Source: Micractinium sp. NFX-FRZ (taxonomy: Eukaryota; Chlorophyta; Trebouxiophyceae; Chlorellales; Chlorellaceae). Taken from it: a DNA stretch of 64,000 bases. This document shows positions 63,490 through 64,000 of the stretch, in pieces (position 1 is the stretch's first letter; each line of letters begins with the position of its first letter). The translations under genes were made by a program, and so were the position numbers. The stretch spans positions 62,001 through 126,000 of the forward strand of contig JAPTJF010000084.1 in assembly GCA_029339195.1 (NCBI GenBank). The letters run 5' to 3'. Under the pieces are notes generated by a model. It saw only the letters and a program-made list of their open reading frames with translations. It had not been told where the DNA came from and did no database searches.

Positions 63490-64000
63490 ATGCAGCGACA
63501 GCGAGAAATTGCGGCTGACTCCGAGGAGGAGTTGCTGCGGATGCAGGCAAGCCATTTGGTCGCCCTGAACAGCGGAACTAGTTGCAGGCTGGCAACACCT
63601 GCATGTCGACACCCCTGGCTTCTGCCTTGCCCACCCACTGCAGGAGCAATTTGCTGCCAGCACAGCGCAGGGCGATGCCAGGCCGGCCGCCAAGGTCACG
63701 CGCATCTCCCGCCGCCCAGCTCCCGCCGCCAGTCCCGCCGCCTCCGCCGCTGCCACAGCTGCCCCCGACTCCCAGCCAGGGGGCTGCACAGTGCACGGGC
63801 CAGGATGTCAGGGGCACCATGGCGGCAGCACGGGTGCGCCGTCAGAGCAACAGCAGGCAGCAAACCTGATGGCGGCGCTCCAGGCAGCCATGAAAGAGAT
63901 TGTAGGGGAGGTGAAGGAGCGGCCAGCGGGGCCGTCCCCCGCGCCGCCGCTGCCGCCAGCAGCGCCAGCAGCAGCGCCAGCAGTAGCAGGCAGCTCCTTC
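63490..64000 (+). CDS. Ala/Pro-rich hypothetical protein, cut by right window edge
   Basis: Function not recognised. Exon 1, 63490-63546, encodes MQRQREIAADSEEELLRMQ and ends at a GC donor (CAG/GCAAGC). Exon 2 starts at 63644 after CTGCAG and stays open to the window end, 119 codons. It reads EQFAASTAQGDARPAAKVTR, a long Ala/Pro/Ser stretch, a Gly/His patch, then a probable helix ANLMAALQAAMKEIVGEVKE followed by Pro/Ala repeats. No membrane span or signal peptide. Only the N-terminus is visible, so any domain may lie outside the window. Confidence 0.5.
   Translation, partial: MQRQREIAADSEEELLRMQASHLVALNSGTSCRLATPACRHPWLLPCPPTAGAICCQHSAGRCQAGRQGHAHLPPPSSRRQSRRLRRCHSCPRLPARGLHSARARMSGAPWRQHGCAVRATAGSKPDGGAPGSHERDCRGGEGAASGAVPRAAAAASSASSSASSSRQLL

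Overview
The window is nuclear DNA of a GC-rich green alga. The genes are broken by many short GT-AG introns (two introns look GC-AG), TGTAA polyadenylation motifs follow several stop codons, and the products include plastid proteins found only in photosynthetic eukaryotes: LTD, a MenA/ABC4 phytyl transferase, a plastid-type coproporphyrinogen oxidase and a YggT/YLMG protein. Compact spacing, Ala/Gln-rich tracts and very GC-rich introns suggest a trebouxiophyte of the Chlorella group, but that placement is inference. No bacterial operon, rRNA, tRNA or CRISPR array was recognised.

Layout. 1-9929 (-): half-size ABCA transporter, C-terminus cut by the left edge. 11466-17634 (-): half-size ABCG transporter, first exon unresolved. 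19493-30783 (+): second, complete half-size ABCA transporter of 1080 aa. 31822-33736 (-): YggT/YLMG plastid membrane protein. 35321-38387 (-): bZIP transcription factor. 39410-41321 (-): LTD, the light-harvesting protein sorting factor. 43179-44408: a 1230-bp Mutator-like element with 83-bp terminal inverted repeats, 9-bp target duplications and one unrecognised open frame. 44663-47916 (+): coproporphyrinogen III oxidase. 49515-50548 (+): small secreted protein. 51724-52389 (-): small basic hypothetical protein. 52913-56692 (-): MenA/ABC4. 57120-63175 (+): five-span membrane protein with prominin-like topology. 63490-64000 (+): start of an Ala/Pro-rich protein, cut by the right edge.

Exon models were built by hand from reading frame, splice motifs and family resemblance. 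The models for ABCA-2, CPOX, MenA, LTD and bZIP stay in frame from ATG to stop. ABCA-1 stays in frame for 862 codons to the window edge. ABCG stays in frame across 17 exons to its stop.

Functionally the left third is a lipid/ABC transporter cluster. The middle and right hold several genes for thylakoid biogenesis and cofactors (LHCP targeting, tetrapyrrole synthesis, phylloquinone synthesis, a YLMG protein). Two observations stand out. One is the intact-looking Mutator-like element with an orphan frame. The other is the repeated presence, in introns of at least three genes, of about 100-bp tandem duplications carrying decayed copies of the neighbouring exon edge and its splice site.
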